From Riemerella anatipestifer (GTDB lineage: Bacteria; Bacteroidota; Bacteroidia; Flavobacteriales; Weeksellaceae): 64,000 nt of DNA. Both the position numbers and the translations under genes were made by a program. Under the pieces are notes generated by a model. That model was not told the origin of the DNA. It was given only the letters and a program-made list of their open reading frames with translations, and searched no databases. The DNA is taken from positions 1 to 64,000 of the forward strand of contig NZ_QXHU01000002.1 in assembly GCF_009663465.1 (NCBI RefSeq), written 5' to 3'. Positions 14,700-23,303 of this stretch are shown piece after piece (position 1 is the first letter of the stretch; the number at the start of each line of letters is the position of its first letter).

Positions 14700-17156
14700 A
14701 TGAAAATTAAAGCTTTAAGAAAGACGGCGTTCACAGCCGTAGTAACACTCTCTACTGCAAGTGTTTATTTCGCACAGTCGGTGAAAGATTCAGCAAGGTC
14801 TAAAGATATTGAGACCGTAGTTCTTACAGGCGTAGCAGATATTGCCAAAGACAGAAAAACGCCAGTTGCTGTTTCTACCATTAGGGAGGCACAGATAGTA
14901 GAGAAGCTAGGAAATCAGGAATTTCCTGAGATACTTAACACCACCCCGTCTATTTATGCTACTAAATCTGGTGGGGGATTTGGTGATGCTACAATTCGTG
15001 TAAGAGGTTTTGACCAAGTAAACACTGCTATTCTTATCAACGGTGTTCCTGTCAATGATATGGAAAATGGTAAGGTATATTGGTCTAACTGGGCTGGGCT
15101 TTCTGATGTTACTTCTGCAATGCAGGTACAAAGAGGCTTAGGTTCTTCTAAACTGGCTATTGCATCAGTGGGTGGTACTATCAACATTCTTACTCGTGCT
15201 GCAGATAGAAAGAAAGAAGGTACCGTAACAGCTAGTGTGGGTAATGACCAATATCACAAGCTTTTATTTGCTTACAATACAGGTAAATATGGAAATGGCT
15301 GGTCTTCTTCTTTCCTTATGAGTAGAACAGCAGGTAATATGTATTTTAATGGTTCAGAATTTGAAGGATACAACTATTACTTTGCTCTTGGCTATAACCC
15401 TAGCCCTAAGCATGACCTCCAATTCACCATCACGGGAGCTCCACAATGGCACCACCAGAGATATGAAACCAGCATCAAAGATTTCTTATTCTACGGTGAA
15501 GATGGGAAACCTAATAGAAAATATAACCCTAACTGGGGGTACTTAGACGGGCAGGAGTTTTCTATGATTAGAAACTACTACTATAAGCCTGTTATTTCAT
15601 TAAACTGGGATTATAAAATATCTCCATCTACTAAACTTTCTTCTGTATTCTATGCATCTAATGGTAGAGGTGCTGGTACTGGTGATGCAGGAAGAATTAA
15701 TGGAAAAAACATCTACTCTCTAGCTAGAACTGCTGAAGGTCTTATTGATTTTGACAATGTAGTGGATTGGAATAGAGGTGCTACTGTACCTCAGTTTGGT
15801 GCGAATAATTCTGCTCCTTTCACAGGAGGAGTTGTGAGAAGAGCTTCTGTAAATTCTCATAACTGGCTTGGAGCTATTGTGAGCTTGAATCATAAATTAA
15901 ATGACTATCTAAGTCTTAATCTAGGTCTGGACGGTAGGAGCTATAGAGGATACCATTACAGGGTAGTTTCCAACTTCTTAGGAAATACTAGTTATAAAGA
16001 TACTTCTAACATCAATAATACCCCTAATATCGTAACTAATTCTTATGATGCAGTTCCTACTTGGAATCCATTAGGTGGCAAAAACCATGATGTAAAAGAT
16101 CAAATAACCTATAGTAATGATGGTATTGTTAAATGGTTAGGAGGTTTCGGTCAATTAGAATATTCTAAAGATAATCTTTCTGCTTTCATACAAGGGTCTG
16201 TTTCTAACCAAAACTTCCAAAGAGTAGATTATTTCTTATACAAGGAAGATAAGCAGAAAAGTGAAAAGAAATCTCTTGTGGGGTATAATGTAAAGGGGGG
16301 GGTAAACTATAACCTAAACTCTCAGCACAATGTATTTGCTAACGCTGGTTATTACGAGCGTCAGCCATTCTTCAATGCCATATATCCTAGTCTCAATAAT
16401 GATGTCAATGCTGGAGTAACTAATGAGAAAGTTCTTTCTTTTGAGGCTGGATACGGATTTAGATCTCGTTATTTTACTGCTAATTTGAATGCTTACCTTA
16501 CAACTTGGGGGGATATATTCAGAAGAATTTCATACAAAGATGCTTCAAATGCAACTTATTATGCTAATTTACAAGGGCTTACACAGAAGCATCAAGGTAT
16601 AGAATTAGACTTTACTGCAAAACCTAGCTCTATAGTTTCTTTCAATGGTATGGTTTCAGTAGGTAAATTTGAGTTCAAAGGAAACCCTTCTGCTACCATC
16701 GTTGATGATGAAAATAAAGTAGTAAACAATACTACTCTCTACCTAGATGGGTTGAAAGTGGGTGATGTAGCTCAACTCACAGCTGCATTAGGAGCAGATA
16801 TCAAATTTGCGAAGTGGGCTAAGCTAGATGCTACCTACAGATATGCCGATAACCTATACTCTAGATTTGAACCTACCAGCAGAGTTACTCCTGACGCAAA
16901 CATGGCATTAAAACTTCCTAGCTTTGGGCTAGTGGATCTTGGTCTTAGCTTTAACCACGAATTAAGCTCTGGAGAGAAGTTCATCTTGAGATTCAATGTA
17001 AATAACTTACTGGATAAAGTATATATCTCTGAATCTGCTACCAATATACCTGAAAGCACTAACCCTGCTAATAACTGGAACGGCATCAATGTTGACAACC
17101 GTGTGAACTTTGGATTCGGTAGAACTTGGAATACTTCTGTTACATTTAAATTCTAA
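14700..17156 (+). CDS. TonB-dependent outer membrane receptor
   Basis: 818 residues from the ATG at 14700, which begins a normal signal peptide (MKIKALRKTAFTAVVTLSTA, cleavage after SVYFAQ). The plug domain runs from about 40 to 170: ETVVLTGVADIAKDRKTP, then IRVRGFDQVNTAILINGVPV, NDMENGKVYWSNW and QVQRGLGSSKLAIASVGGTI. The remainder is the barrel, with FILRFNVNNLLDKVY near the end and a terminal phenylalanine. There is no N-terminal carboxypeptidase-like domain and no neighbouring SusD gene, so a small nutrient such as a chelate or vitamin is more likely than a glycan. Substrate unknown. Confidence 0.93.
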   Translation: MKIKALRKTAFTAVVTLSTASVYFAQSVKDSARSKDIETVVLTGVADIAKDRKTPVAVSTIREAQIVEKLGNQEFPEILNTTPSIYATKSGGGFGDATIRVRGFDQVNTAILINGVPVNDMENGKVYWSNWAGLSDVTSAMQVQRGLGSSKLAIASVGGTINILTRAADRKKEGTVTASVGNDQYHKLLFAYNTGKYGNGWSSSFLMSRTAGNMYFNGSEFEGYNYYFALGYNPSPKHDLQFTITGAPQWHHQRYETSIKDFLFYGEDGKPNRKYNPNWGYLDGQEFSMIRNYYYKPVISLNWDYKISPSTKLSSVFYASNGRGAGTGDAGRINGKNIYSLARTAEGLIDFDNVVDWNRGATVPQFGANNSAPFTGGVVRRASVNSHNWLGAIVSLNHKLNDYLSLNLGLDGRSYRGYHYRVVSNFLGNTSYKDTSNINNTPNIVTNSYDAVPTWNPLGGKNHDVKDQITYSNDGIVKWLGGFGQLEYSKDNLSAFIQGSVSNQNFQRVDYFLYKEDKQKSEKKSLVGYNVKGGVNYNLNSQHNVFANAGYYERQPFFNAIYPSLNNDVNAGVTNEKVLSFEAGYGFRSRYFTANLNAYLTTWGDIFRRISYKDASNATYYANLQGLTQKHQGIELDFTAKPSSIVSFNGMVSVGKFEFKGNPSATIVDDENKVVNNTTLYLDGLKVGDVAQLTAALGADIKFAKWAKLDATYRYADNLYSRFEPTSRVTPDANMALKLPSFGLVDLGLSFNHELSSGEKFILRFNVNNLLDKVYISESATNIPESTNPANNWNGINVDNRVNFGFGRTWNTSVTFKF

Positions 17157-17179
17157 GAAAATAGACTATTTCAAATAGA

Positions 17180-17213
17180 AAAAGCCGATACATTTATGTA
17201 TCGGCTTTTTTCT
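17180..17213. terminator. Bidirectional intrinsic terminator between two TonB receptor genes
   Basis: A 12-bp stem AAAAGCCGATAC with GTATCGGCTTTT, loop ATTTAT, and T runs on both strands serve the two convergent genes. Confidence 0.92.
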
Positions 17214-17238
17214 TTTTAGGAGTTATAAGTTATTTCAC

Positions 17239-19605
17239 TTAAAAACTCACATCTATACCTGTGTAAAAGTTGGCAGGCATAATGGGAGCATAAATAATTC
17301 CACCATCAAAATAATTACTAAAAGGATTTTTAGCATCTATGATTGGGCGTTCTTGTGTGTAAGAAGTCAAATTTTCTGCTCCTAAATACAATCTAATATT
17401 ACGATTAAAAAATCTTGATATTTGAGCATTAAGTAGAACATAAGGCTTTGTAAACACTTTCGTTTGATATTCTTCTGGATTTTGGTAAGTATTAGGCAAT
17501 CTTTGAGTGCCTATCCACTGCAAAGTTGCATCTAAATTCCAGTAAGCCTGTTTGCTGTTTTTCACAGTAGAATATGCCATGTTTATGAAACCTCTGTGTT
17601 TTGCGGTAAATGGCACATCCCTTCTTCCCCCTAGATAATCCGCCCATACATCATAATACTTATAAGCTAGCCTAAAATCTAATCTGTTGGCTGGGCTAAA
17701 ATCCATCTGAGTCTGGAAGGCCAATGCCCTAGACTTGCCTTCTAAATTATAAAAAAGCATCTTTTGAGGAGAATAGTCTAAATCTACAATGACCTGATTT
17801 TGAAAATCGGTGCGAAATACATCTGTTACCCACAATGCTTTTCTCTTAAAAAGTTTAAACTCTTTCTGTAAACTTAGTCCATAGTTCCACGCAATTTCTG
17901 GAGAAAGTCCATAAATTTTACCGTTAGGATTTAGCACTTCTATTGTTCTATTAGAGGCGAAAAAGTTTTGGTTTTCCGCAAAGATATTAGCCGTTCTAAA
18001 TCCTCTCCCCGCACTTAGTCTTACAATGGTTTTATCATCAATATCATACTTGAAATTCAATCTAGGAGAAAGTTGCGTTCCTGCCAAATTATGGAAATCA
18101 GACCTCAACCCAGCTACCAAAGTATAAGCTGCTCCTGTGAGTGTATATTCTGCAAATACTCCTGCTACTCGCTCTGTTCTTATAAAATTTTGAACTAAAT
18201 AATCTTCATCATAAGCATCATACAAAAAGCTCCCTCCCACTTTATATTTATGATTGGTATTTCCAATAATACTTTCAAAAATTAAATTGGAATAGAAAGA
18301 TTGTTGCTTTCCAAAATAAGTTCTCTCTCCGAAAAAGCTATCCTGCTGATGATAAGTAAACTGATTGATGAATCCCAAACTTTGATAAGGTTTTCCTTTA
18401 AAAATATAACCTGTTTTATTCCAAATTTGGAACCTAGAAATATCAACACCCACGCCATAAAGATTTTGTTGATGTTGTGTTTTCTTCCAATCATAACCAA
18501 CCTGCCCTGCTTTTCTTTCATCTTTAACTACATTCAGACCTAAATGATTGCCCCAACCCGTATGGTCTAAATCAGTATAGTTCAACAGGTAAGTTACATT
18601 AAGTTGATGACCTTTAGGTTGGTCTAAAAAACCATCTTTATTTCTGTCCATTTCTGGGAAAGTTCCATTAGCGTGTACTAAAATAGACTGATTCCAATGT
18701 TCAGAAAGTAGTGAGGTATTAACGAGGTTAAACTCTGTACGCCCGTTTTCATCAGCAAAGAAATTAAGTTCTGTTTTTGGATTTTGGTTAAACTTGACTA
18801 ACTCTGTGTTAATTTGTCCCGTAATACCTTCGTAGCCACTAACCACGGTACTTCCTCCTTTGGTAAGCTGTATGCCACCAATCCATCTACCAGGAATAAA
18901 ATTAAGTCCATAAGCGGTTGCCAGTCCTCTTATTTCTGGTAAAAGTTCTTTGGTAAGAGTAGTGTATTTTTGCTCCAAGCCTAGCATTCTGAGTTGCTTT
19001 GTTCCTGTTACAGCATTGGTAAAAGCTACATCTACTGTTGCATTGGTCTCAAAACTTTCGGAGAGATTACAGCAAGCGGCTTTTAGTAGCTCTTTGGAAG
19101 AAATATTAAAAGTTAAGCCTACCTCTCTTTTATTTAGTGAGGTGGCTTCTCCTACTTTGGTAACCACAACCTCATCTATTTGCTTCGATTTTTGATGATG
19201 GTCGTGGTGGTGGTCTTCTTTTTGAATGGAATCTTCCTCGGATTTTAGTGTGATATTAGAAAGTCGTCTAGTGTATAAACAGCATTGGGGCAGCTTTTTA
19301 TAAGTATCCTCATCTGCTCTATACAACTCATTATCATATCCTACTTCTGCGATTTTTTTGAGAATTTTTTCTTTTGAAGTTTTTTGAGAATCATAAGTAT
19401 AAGTAAGGATTTTCTTTTCTTTGTCCCAAACGGCTTCCACTACATTTTCCTCATTAGCTGCTTTTTCTATGGTTGCTTTACACATACCACAGTTACCTAA
19501 TACTATAGCAGTTTCTGTTTTAGGGTTTTGAATTTGTGCTTTTATATGGTTTGCAAACACCAATATTAGAACAATTAACATTGTTCCTTTTAATCTATTT
19601 TTCAT
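17239..19605 (-). CDS. TonB-dependent receptor with N-terminal heavy-metal-associated domain
   Basis: 788 residues. After a signal peptide (1-24, ending IKAQ) comes a ferredoxin-like HMA domain of about 70 residues, with metal motif GNCGMC (Cys39, Cys42), then a Cys pair (108-109) and a histidine cluster HHHDHH (132-137). The plug starts near 143 (IDEVVVTKVGEATSLNKREV) with a second Cys pair in LLKAACCNLSESF. The barrel follows, with LYLGAENLTSYTQ and a terminal phenylalanine. The metal-binding N-terminus suggests copper or another soft metal as cargo or signal; this is inference. The Cys/His-rich exported protein at 19710-20087 lies just upstream on the same strand and may be co-expressed. 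Confidence 0.9.
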   Translation of the reverse strand: MKNRLKGTMLIVLILVFANHIKAQIQNPKTETAIVLGNCGMCKATIEKAANEENVVEAVWDKEKKILTYTYDSQKTSKEKILKKIAEVGYDNELYRADEDTYKKLPQCCLYTRRLSNITLKSEEDSIQKEDHHHDHHQKSKQIDEVVVTKVGEATSLNKREVGLTFNISSKELLKAACCNLSESFETNATVDVAFTNAVTGTKQLRMLGLEQKYTTLTKELLPEIRGLATAYGLNFIPGRWIGGIQLTKGGSTVVSGYEGITGQINTELVKFNQNPKTELNFFADENGRTEFNLVNTSLLSEHWNQSILVHANGTFPEMDRNKDGFLDQPKGHQLNVTYLLNYTDLDHTGWGNHLGLNVVKDERKAGQVGYDWKKTQHQQNLYGVGVDISRFQIWNKTGYIFKGKPYQSLGFINQFTYHQQDSFFGERTYFGKQQSFYSNLIFESIIGNTNHKYKVGGSFLYDAYDEDYLVQNFIRTERVAGVFAEYTLTGAAYTLVAGLRSDFHNLAGTQLSPRLNFKYDIDDKTIVRLSAGRGFRTANIFAENQNFFASNRTIEVLNPNGKIYGLSPEIAWNYGLSLQKEFKLFKRKALWVTDVFRTDFQNQVIVDLDYSPQKMLFYNLEGKSRALAFQTQMDFSPANRLDFRLAYKYYDVWADYLGGRRDVPFTAKHRGFINMAYSTVKNSKQAYWNLDATLQWIGTQRLPNTYQNPEEYQTKVFTKPYVLLNAQISRFFNRNIRLYLGAENLTSYTQERPIIDAKNPFSNYFDGGIIYAPIMPANFYTGIDVSF

Positions 19606-19709
19606 TGATTTTAGGTTTAATTTATACGATACATTGCCATTTCATCATTTGACGAAACGATATTTAACTACTATTCTTAGGTTATCTCACCTAAAAAAAT
19701 ATCTATAAA

Positions 19710-20087
19710 CTAACCTATCTTGGGTGGTTGCCAAATCTCTACTAAAGGTTTAGTAGGAATAAATCTGAAATAATATGTATTAGGCTTTTTATGAAATTTT
19801 AAGTGGCATAATACACTCCATTGATTTATACTTAAAGAATAAACTAATTGATTAAATGAATAAACATTAGGACACTTACTACAATCCGAACCACAAGGGT
19901 TCTGGTGTTGGCTTTCTCCTTTAGAATGAGTAGAACAACATTCTTTAGTGTGTTTTTTTCCACAGCAATTAGAAGTTTCTACTTGCCGGTGCAGGGTTTT
20001 TGCTACATTTGCATAAAAACCCTGTTTAGGAAAAATAAAAATACCCAAACACAGTAGCAAAAACAATATGCGGACTTTTTGACTCAT
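19710..20087 (-). CDS. Small exported Cys/His-rich protein, possibly metal-related
   Basis: 125 residues from the ATG at 20087; an earlier ATG at 20108 would lie upstream of the -7 box at 20096-20103 and is rejected. A hydrophobic helix at 7-20 acts as signal or anchor. Residues 41-72 carry seven Cys (CC, CC, and CGSDCSKC) with several His, and the C-terminus ends WQPPKIG. I do not recognise the family with certainty. Cysteine content and the neighbouring HMA-TonB receptor suggest metal binding outside the cytoplasm. Confidence 0.7.
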   Translation of the reverse strand: MSQKVRILFLLLCLGIFIFPKQGFYANVAKTLHRQVETSNCCGKKHTKECCSTHSKGESQHQNPCGSDCSKCPNVYSFNQLVYSLSINQWSVLCHLKFHKKPNTYYFRFIPTKPLVEIWQPPKIG

Positions 20088-20095
20088 TAGCAGGA

Positions 20096-20103
20096 CAAAT
20101 ATA
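20096..20103 (-). promoter_or_regulatory. -7 promoter box of the Cys/His-rich protein gene
   Basis: Minus-strand TATATTTG, perfect match, 8 bases before the ATG at 20087. It decides the start codon and forms a divergent pair with 20141-20148. Confidence 0.6.
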
Positions 20104-20140
20104 ATCATTATTTTTTAAGTAACTCTATGCCGTAATCTAC

Positions 20141-20148
20141 TACATTTG
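20141..20148 (+). promoter_or_regulatory. -7 promoter box of alkD, very close to ATG
   Basis: TACATTTG, perfect TAnnTTTG, ends 4 bases before the ATG, the same spacing as the nitroreductase gene. Confidence 0.6.
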
Positions 20149-20152
20149 CAAA

Positions 20153-20860
20153 ATGATTTTACTAGAAATTAAACAAGCACTCAAAGATTTATCCGACAAG
20201 CAAAGAGCTACATTTAGTCTTAAATATTTTAAAGCTAATAAAGGAGAATATGCCGAGGGAGACCAGTTTATTGGTGTTACCGTACCAGACCAAAGACAAG
20301 TTGCAAAAGCGTTTTGGCAAACAGTTTCTTTAGAAGAAATTAAGCAACTCCTACAGTCAGAAATACACGAACACAGGCTAACAGCACTGCTTATGCTCGT
20401 CCTGAAATTTGAAAAAACACCTCCAAAACGAAAAGAGTTAGTAGATTTTTACTTATCAAATCTTGAAGGTGTTAATAATTGGGATTTGGTAGATACTTCC
20501 GCCTATAAACTTTTGGGTAGATATTGTTTTGATAACGATGCTGAATCTCTTTTGGATAGTCTAGCCAATTCTAAAAACCTATGGCACAATAGAATTGCAG
20601 TAGTATCAATGCTTTACTACATACGGAAAGAACAATATACGCTTCCTCAAAAACTCATATTGAAACACCTTAATCATCCTCACGATTTAATGCACAAAGC
20701 TAATGGCTGGATGTTGAGAGAACTAGGCAAAAGAAACGAAGAAGTATTATTAGAGTTCCTCAAACAGCACTATACTGCTATGCCAAGAACCACTCTAAGA
20801 TACGCCATAGAAAAACTAGATGAACCTCTAAGACAAGACTTTCTAAATGGAAAAATTTAA
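20153..20860 (+). CDS. DNA alkylation repair glycosylase, AlkD-like
   Basis: 235 residues built of HEAT-like helical repeats, the usual AlkD size. AlkD removes 3- and 7-alkylpurines from DNA without base flipping. The catalytic patch is seen at NNWDLVDTSAYKLLG, with Trp110 and Asp114 matching AlkD Trp109 and Asp113, and HKANGWMLRELGK further on. The last 127 bases are duplicated at 22493-22619. In the ancestral layout the DUF1905 gene probably followed the alkD stop by one base; the pair is now split by a 1.6-kb insertion. Confidence 0.93.
   Translation: MILLEIKQALKDLSDKQRATFSLKYFKANKGEYAEGDQFIGVTVPDQRQVAKAFWQTVSLEEIKQLLQSEIHEHRLTALLMLVLKFEKTPPKRKELVDFYLSNLEGVNNWDLVDTSAYKLLGRYCFDNDAESLLDSLANSKNLWHNRIAVVSMLYYIRKEQYTLPQKLILKHLNHPHDLMHKANGWMLRELGKRNEEVLLEFLKQHYTAMPRTTLRYAIEKLDEPLRQDFLNGKI
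20734..20860 (+). repeat. Direct repeat, original copy (alkD 3' end)
   Basis: 127 bases shared with 22493-22619 at 122 of 127 positions. All five differences fall at third codon positions, four of them silent. Confidence 0.9.
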
Positions 20861-21123
20861 TAGAATCTATTTTAAATAATTAGCTTATTGTGTTAAATGC
20901 ACAAACAGAGGTATATATGATTGTAAAACTATCAAAATTTGGACTTTTAAACTCATAGCGTTATTGTAAAGGCTATGGATAATCATTAGTATAGAAAATA
21001 TTCGGTATTATTTTACATGATGGCATTCTCCTTAATTATCTCTTCTAATACAAGCATCTTGTTCACGCCAAGAATAAGGTAGAAACAATTTTATCAGAAA
21101 AATCATATTTTAAAAATTTTAAT
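20861..21123. other. Non-coding gap between alkD and the SIP gene
   Basis: AT-rich with no supported ORF. The only features seen are the iron-box-like sequence at 20978-20991 and the -7 box just after the gap at 21124-21131. Confidence 0.5.
20978..20991. promoter_or_regulatory. Candidate iron-responsive site upstream of the SIP gene
   Basis: GATAATCATTAGTA differs by one base from the site in front of feoA (7104-7117). It is about 130 bases upstream of the -7 box, further than a simple repressor site would be expected. Confidence 0.35.
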
Positions 21124-21131
21124 TACATTTG
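21124..21131 (+). promoter_or_regulatory. -7 promoter box of the SIP gene
   Basis: TACATTTG, perfect TAnnTTTG, 30 bases before the ATG at 21162. It rules out the upstream ATG at 21129, which overlaps the box. Confidence 0.6.
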
Positions 21132-21161
21132 TTATTTAGAATAATTAAAAAAAATAAAATT

Positions 21162-21890
21162 ATGCCTAAGACACCGAAATGGATGGCAGATGCCTTTGAA
21201 GCACTTTTTAGTGGAAGTTATCATCCAGTACAAGTAACGTATACCGAAATGTTGACGAAAACCTTTAAAAAAGTACGATTTGAAGGAGATTTGTCTAAAA
21301 TTAAAAAACATTTTACCGCAGGAAATATCATTGAATTTCGGGTAAGCGATACCCAATTTCGGCATTATACACCTTCGTATTTTAATCAAGAAAAAGGGGT
21401 TTGCGAGGTGTTATTTTATGTTCACAACCAGGGAGTTGGTAGTAAGTGGGTGGAGCAATTGAAAGTTGGGGATAATTATAAACTGATTGGGCCAGGAGGT
21501 AAAAACACACTTCGTACCGATGTGGATTTTCATTTTATCTTTGGAGATGAAACTTCTTTGGGTTTAATGGAATGCCTTACTCGTGAAATACCAGAGAGCT
21601 ACTATTGTTTGGCTGAACTGGACGATAAAAATTTGAATATCGCTGATGAATTGGATTTTGAAATAGAAACTTGCAAAAAATCTACTATCAACAAGGCTCA
21701 ATATGCTATTGAAAAAACGAAAGAATTTTTAAATAATTATCAAGGAAATAAAGAAAATATTGCTTTTTATTTGACTGGAAATGCAAAATCTATTGCCAAC
21801 TTACGAAATACTTTAACCAAACTAGGGATTAACCAAAAAACACAAATACAAACTGAGCCATATTGGGTGGAAGGAAAACAAGGTTTGTAA
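21162..21890 (+). CDS. Siderophore-interacting protein (flavin ferric-siderophore reductase)
   Basis: 242 residues from the ATG at 21162. The N-terminal FAD-binding half shows RHYTPS (67-72), the SIP form of the RxYT flavin motif, then LIGPGGK. The C-terminal half resembles the NAD(P)H-binding part but is short. Such proteins free iron by reducing ferric siderophores in the cytoplasm. It has its own promoter and lies inside the segment bounded by alkD tails, with an IS982 relic right behind it, so it was probably gained by transfer. Confidence 0.87.
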   Translation: MPKTPKWMADAFEALFSGSYHPVQVTYTEMLTKTFKKVRFEGDLSKIKKHFTAGNIIEFRVSDTQFRHYTPSYFNQEKGVCEVLFYVHNQGVGSKWVEQLKVGDNYKLIGPGGKNTLRTDVDFHFIFGDETSLGLMECLTREIPESYYCLAELDDKNLNIADELDFEIETCKKSTINKAQYAIEKTKEFLNNYQGNKENIAFYLTGNAKSIANLRNTLTKLGINQKTQIQTEPYWVEGKQGL

Positions 21891-21907
21891 ATTTAGATAT
21901 ATTATTT

Positions 21908-22147
21908 AAATCGGTTGTGTATTTTAAAAAGGAAGTTATTTTGGCAAGTATCCGTGTTTTAAACCTATCGAGTGATTTAGCATAATTACATCGTATCATA
22001 ATAGGTGTTTCCTCTTTGATAAGTCAAAAGTTGATTTTTCTGATATTTTTTGTAAAACTTGTAAAGCAAGTTGTAACTTGCACTATAGGTTGTTTATTGT
22101 ATTTTTTTTTAACTTTAACTTAAATAATTATAATACACAACGGATTA
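21908..22147 (-). mobile_element. Decayed IS982-family insertion sequence remnant
   Basis: On the minus strand, about 22020 down to 21925 translates to a transposase-like C-terminus with IRCNYAKSLDRFKTRILAKI, which resembles the NYAKS...FKTRIL.KIT end of IS982 transposases; an in-frame stop precedes it. Imperfect terminal inverted repeats bound the piece: AATCGGTTGTGTA (21909-21921) and TACACAACGGATT (22134-22146), which match as inverted copies at 12 of 13 positions. A 16-base hairpin GCAAGTTGTAACTTGC lies inside. At about 240 bases it keeps only the ends of an element normally near 1 kb. Confidence 0.7.
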
Positions 22148-22199
22148 TGTATAATATTTATAAGAATTCGTTCACATAATAAAAAGAGATTTTATTTAA

Positions 22200-22352
22200 A
22201 TGAAAAAATATATATTGTGTTCTCTTATTATAGTTTCTGTTTTTTTTGTTACTTACAATTTTTATTGAATTATAACAGATTTTGAGAATATAAGTATTTT
22301 AAATTTGATAGGTAATGCAATTGTATCTATCTATATAGTTGTAAGCATAATA
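22200..22352 (+). pseudogene. Broken small membrane-protein ORF
   Basis: ATG at 22200 opens a hydrophobic 22-residue peptide (MKKYILCSLIIVSVFFVTYN...) ending at TGA 22266-22268. The same frame continues for about 27 more residues including a second hydrophobic helix. It reads like a two-helix protein with one nonsense change, or a chance frame. Family unknown. Confidence 0.25.
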
Positions 22353-22397
22353 TAATATTGAAAAATAAGACGAACATTAAGTAGAGTATAATACAAA

Positions 22398-22480
22398 ATC
22401 CTTATCACTTATAAGGATGGATATGAGAGAAGTAACAGACCAGAAAGCATCTCATTACTAATGATGCTTTCTTATTTAAA
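22398..22480 (+). other. Two consecutive hairpins in front of the alkD-tail copy
   Basis: ATCCTTAT (22398-22405) pairs with ATAAGGAT (22411-22418). GAAAGCATC (22443-22451) pairs with GATGCTTTC (22463-22471) and is followed by a T-rich stretch, so the second looks like an intrinsic terminator. No complete gene ends here. Confidence 0.5.
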
Positions 22481-22484
22481 TATT

Positions 22485-22619
22485 ATGATAAAAAACGAAG
22501 ATGTATTATTAGAGTTCCTCAAACAGCATTATACTGCTATGCCTAGAACCACACTAAGATACGCCATAGAAAAACTAGATGAACCTCTAAGACAAGATTT
22601 TCTAAATGGAAAAATTTAA
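22485..22619 (+). pseudogene. Second copy of the alkD 3' end, still an open frame
   Basis: A 44-codon frame from ATG 22485 repeats the last 42 residues of AlkD (EDVLLEFLKQHYTAMP...), with one Glu-to-Asp change. The direct repeat is 22493-22619. The frame is open upstream to 22461 (two more in-frame ATG). It cannot be a working glycosylase since it lacks the catalytic Trp and Asp. It ends one base before the ATG of the DUF1905 gene. Confidence 0.85.
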
Positions 22620-22620
22620 T

Positions 22621-23091
22621 ATGAAAACTATTAACTTCACTGCAGAAATTATCCAACACGGAACAGACAATGCTGGTTATGTGGTTTTCCCTTTTTCCAC
22701 CGAAGAACTTTTTGGTAAAAAAGGACAAGTAAAGGTAAAAGTGCTATTTGACAATAAAGTGCCATACCGAGGAAGCCTTGCTAAAATGGGCAAATCCTAC
22801 CATTTTTTAATTTTAACTAAAGAAGTGAGGACTTCATTAAATAAAACCTTTGGAGACACTGTAGAGGTAAGCCTTGAGCAAGATTTGGAGGAACGAGTGG
22901 TGGTTGTACCCGAGGACGTATTAACTATATTTAATGCTTATCCTGAAGTAGGGTTAGCTTATAACAAGCTATCGTACACCCGAAAAAAAGAACTAATGTT
23001 ATGGATTACCTCTGCCAAAAAAGAAGAAACTAGAGAAAGAAGAAAGCAACAACTACCTTCCATTATTTTAGAGGAAACCAAAAATAAATAG
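22621..23091 (+). CDS. DUF1905 / YdeI-OmpD-associated family protein
   Basis: 156 residues from the ATG at 22621 (an ATG at 22606 inside the alkD tail is less likely). Residues 1-90 are a DUF1905 domain (FTAEIIQHGTDNAGYVVFPF, GSLAKMGKSYHFLILTKEVR, LNKTFGDTVEVSLEQD). The C-terminal part (AYPEVGLAYNKLSYTRKKEL, LWITSAKKEETRERR) is the YdeI/OmpD-associated module seen in bacteriocin-protection proteins. Biochemical role unknown. It directly abuts the alkD tail copy, suggesting that alkD and this gene were once an operon. Confidence 0.88.
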   Translation: MKTINFTAEIIQHGTDNAGYVVFPFSTEELFGKKGQVKVKVLFDNKVPYRGSLAKMGKSYHFLILTKEVRTSLNKTFGDTVEVSLEQDLEERVVVVPEDVLTIFNAYPEVGLAYNKLSYTRKKELMLWITSAKKEETRERRKQQLPSIILEETKNK

Positions 23092-23094
23092 TTA

Positions 23095-23303
23095 TTACTG
23101 CCTACGCAATCTATTAAGTTCTTCCCATATATCAGGTTCCTTCAGTTTTGGGAGTTCCTCAAAATCTTCGGGGTGTTCTTCTTTGTAGGTTTGCCAAAGT
23201 TTGTCATCTCTTTCGCTGTAATAATTGGGATATGAAGAGATTAAAACTATGAGCAATAAAATAAGGAACTTATGGAATCGTGGGATATTATATTTTTAAG
23301 TTC
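23095..23303 (-). pseudogene. Truncated small membrane-anchored protein gene
   Basis: A minus-strand frame ending at TAA 23095-23097 reads a hydrophobic helix (HKFLILLLIVLISS) followed by a charged tail (YSERDDKLWQTYKEEHPEDF and further to RRQ). It looks like a real protein with good codon structure, but no start codon exists before an in-frame stop at about 23302. The 5' end appears lost close to the junction with the rRNA flank copy. Family unknown. Confidence 0.5.

Noticed and set aside
19680-19702. Hairpin TTAGGT...ACCTAA as terminator of the Cys/His-rich gene
   Set aside because: Only a 6-bp stem and no T run in the direction of the gene.
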